Assembly (NCBI RefSeq): GCF_004342265.1
Contig: NZ_SMCS01000003.1
Span: 248,001 to 312,000 of the forward strand
DNA from: Luteibacter rhizovicinus
GTDB lineage: Bacteria > Pseudomonadota > Gammaproteobacteria > Xanthomonadales > Rhodanobacteraceae
Length of the DNA stretch: 64,000 nucleotides
Direction: 5' to 3'
Shown here piece by piece: positions 63,053 through 64,000 of this stretch (its first letter is position 1; each line of letters starts with the position of its first letter). Below the pieces are notes generated by a model. The model searched no databases and was not told where the DNA came from. It saw only the letters and a program-made list of their open reading frames with translations. Position numbers and translations under genes: made by a program.

Positions 63053-63736
63053 TTAAGCGGCGGAAGCCACCGGCACGGAGAACCGTGCGTGCGGAGTGGC
63101 GTCCGGGAGGTTGCTGCTGCCTGCGACCAGCGGACGGAAACGTCCTTCCGTGGCGTCGAAGGCGGTTATGTCGGTGCGAGCGATGTCGTAAATCCAGCCA
63201 TGGATACGCAGGCTGCCGTTCGCCATCGCTGCCGCCACGACCGGCAGCGTGCGCATGTGCTCAAGCTGGCCGACCACGTTTTCCTCGGTGAGGTAACGCA
63301 GTCCTTCTTCACCTTGCATGGTGGGACGATTCTCGGCGACGACGTAGCGGGCAACATCCGCATGCTTCAGCCACTGCTCGACGGACGGCTTGCCCTTCAG
63401 CAAGGCGGGGTTCTGCAGCGCCTTCATGGCGCCGCAGTCCGAATGGCCGCAGATGACAATGTGCTGCACCTTGAGCGCCGTGACCGCGTATTCGATCGCG
63501 GCGACCACGCCGCTGACGTGCTGGGCGTACGGCGGCACGATGTTGCCGACGTTGCGATATACGAACAGTTCGCCCGGATTGGCGTTGAACAGCAGTTCGG
63601 GCATCACGCGCGAATCGGCGCAGGTGATGAACATCGTGTGCGGCGTCTGGCCGGAGGCGAGTTTGGCGAATAGCTGGCGATGCTCATCGGACATGTCGCG
63701 ACGAAAACGATCGAAACCCTGGATAAGACGTTCCAT
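63053..63736 (-). CDS. Beta-class carbonic anhydrase
   Basis: It interconverts CO2 and bicarbonate in the cytoplasm. The 227-residue product has the zinc ligands Cys39, Asp41 (CADSRV), His98 and Cys101 (GHSDCGAM), and the typical ELFVYRNVGNIVPPY segment. Length is normal. The ATG at 63736 follows GGAA (63741-63744 complement). It is the first gene of the two-gene unit with the SulP transporter, implying a shared role in inorganic carbon supply. Confidence 0.95.
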   Translation of the reverse strand: MERLIQGFDRFRRDMSDEHRQLFAKLASGQTPHTMFITCADSRVMPELLFNANPGELFVYRNVGNIVPPYAQHVSGVVAAIEYAVTALKVQHIVICGHSDCGAMKALQNPALLKGKPSVEQWLKHADVARYVVAENRPTMQGEEGLRYLTEENVVGQLEHMRTLPVVAAAMANGSLRIHGWIYDIARTDITAFDATEGRFRPLVAGSSNLPDATPHARFSVPVASAA

Positions 63737-63848
63737 GGGAAATTCCTCTGTCGATAGGGGTAAAGGACGCGCACGAGCACGCGCCTGAAATGCGTTCGGG
63801 GAGAGCGATCGGACGGAAGGCCCGCGGGTATGGCCCGCGACGGCGGTG

Positions 63849-64000
63849 TCAGACGATCGGAGGACGCAAGTCCTGAGGAGGTTCGTGCGACGTCAGTGAC
63901 CTCACGTCCGCAACGGGACGGGAGGCGACGAGCCTTGCCACGGCAAGGCTCGTGGAGGGAGGAACGACAAGCGTGTCGTCGATGCCGCCGTTATCTTCGA
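63849..64000 (-). CDS. Possible C-terminal end of a gene cut by the window edge
   Basis: An open frame on the minus strand enters from the right edge and ends at TGA 63849-63851, giving at least 50 residues ending SHEPPQDLRPPIV. It is too short to identify. It is consistent with the tail of a small exported or metal-related protein gene on the same strand as carbonic anhydrase, 112 bases upstream of it. Long open frames are common at this GC content, so this is tentative. Confidence 0.35.
   Translation of the reverse strand, partial: EDNGGIDDTLVVPPSTSLAVARLVASRPVADVRSLTSHEPPQDLRPPIV
63929..63952. repeat. Short hairpin inside the edge open frame
   Basis: Perfect 11-bp arms CGAGCCTTGCC and GGCAAGGCTCG with a two-base loop. 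No T run follows on either strand. Confidence 0.4.

Overview
The window is chromosomal DNA from a high-GC gammaproteobacterium. The order prmB-aroC-(2-hydroxyacid dehydrogenase)-asd-fimV-truA-trpF, the SulP/carbonic anhydrase pair, the alpha-amino-acid ester hydrolase and the GGAGCG-type REP sequences together suggest Xanthomonadales, most likely Rhodanobacteraceae (Luteibacter/Dyella-like). The genus is an inference. I see no rRNA, tRNA, CRISPR array, transposase, integrase or phage gene.

Layout. (1) 23-8545, all minus strand: a housekeeping block (prmB, aroC, a 2-hydroxyacid dehydrogenase, asd, a small coiled-coil protein, fimV, truA, trpF) with several 4-base stop/start overlaps. (2) 9162-19932, plus strand: a complete P-type type IV secretion system in the order virB2-3-4-5-6-7-8-9-10-11-virD4. 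An unrecognised secreted 108-residue protein sits where virB1 would be. No relaxase, VirB1 lytic transglycosylase or recognisable effector is present. The virB7 lipoprotein gene encodes only 50 residues. (3) 19947-27581: a two-armed cluster. Tat-exported phospholipase C and an inositol/histidinol-phosphatase-family enzyme read left. A 2-aminoethylphosphonate-type ABC transporter (binding protein, ATPase, fused double permease) and a DeoR-family regulator read right. It may scavenge phosphorylated headgroups. (4) 27672-32741: an Oar-like TonB-dependent receptor and a secreted ester/peptide hydrolase. (5) 32937-39182: a 2081-residue autotransporter with a large internal duplication, then psd, which appears to have a leaderless transcript.

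(6) 40306-45844: a small conserved-looking protein, an MltD-like transglycosylase, and a coupled yjgR-membrane/TPR-greB operon. (7) 45835-50424: a BvgS-like hybrid kinase divergent from a BvgA-like regulator. (8) 50443-54312: DUF3025, rimO, a small unknown protein, dienelactone hydrolase and a HIT protein. (9) 54313-54996: a gene-free stretch full of inverted repeats and facing terminators. (10) 54997-61348: a lipoprotein with a poly-glutamine tail, dcd, apbC/mrp, a DUF2147 protein, metG, a soluble RnfB-like ferredoxin and nth. (11) 61528-63736: SulP transporter and beta-carbonic anhydrase, and then the tail of a possible further gene running off the right edge.

The most unusual content is the compact T4SS with its unknown first gene, the neighbouring phospholipase/phosphatase/ABC cluster, and the perfect inverted repeats (REP doublets) between convergent genes.
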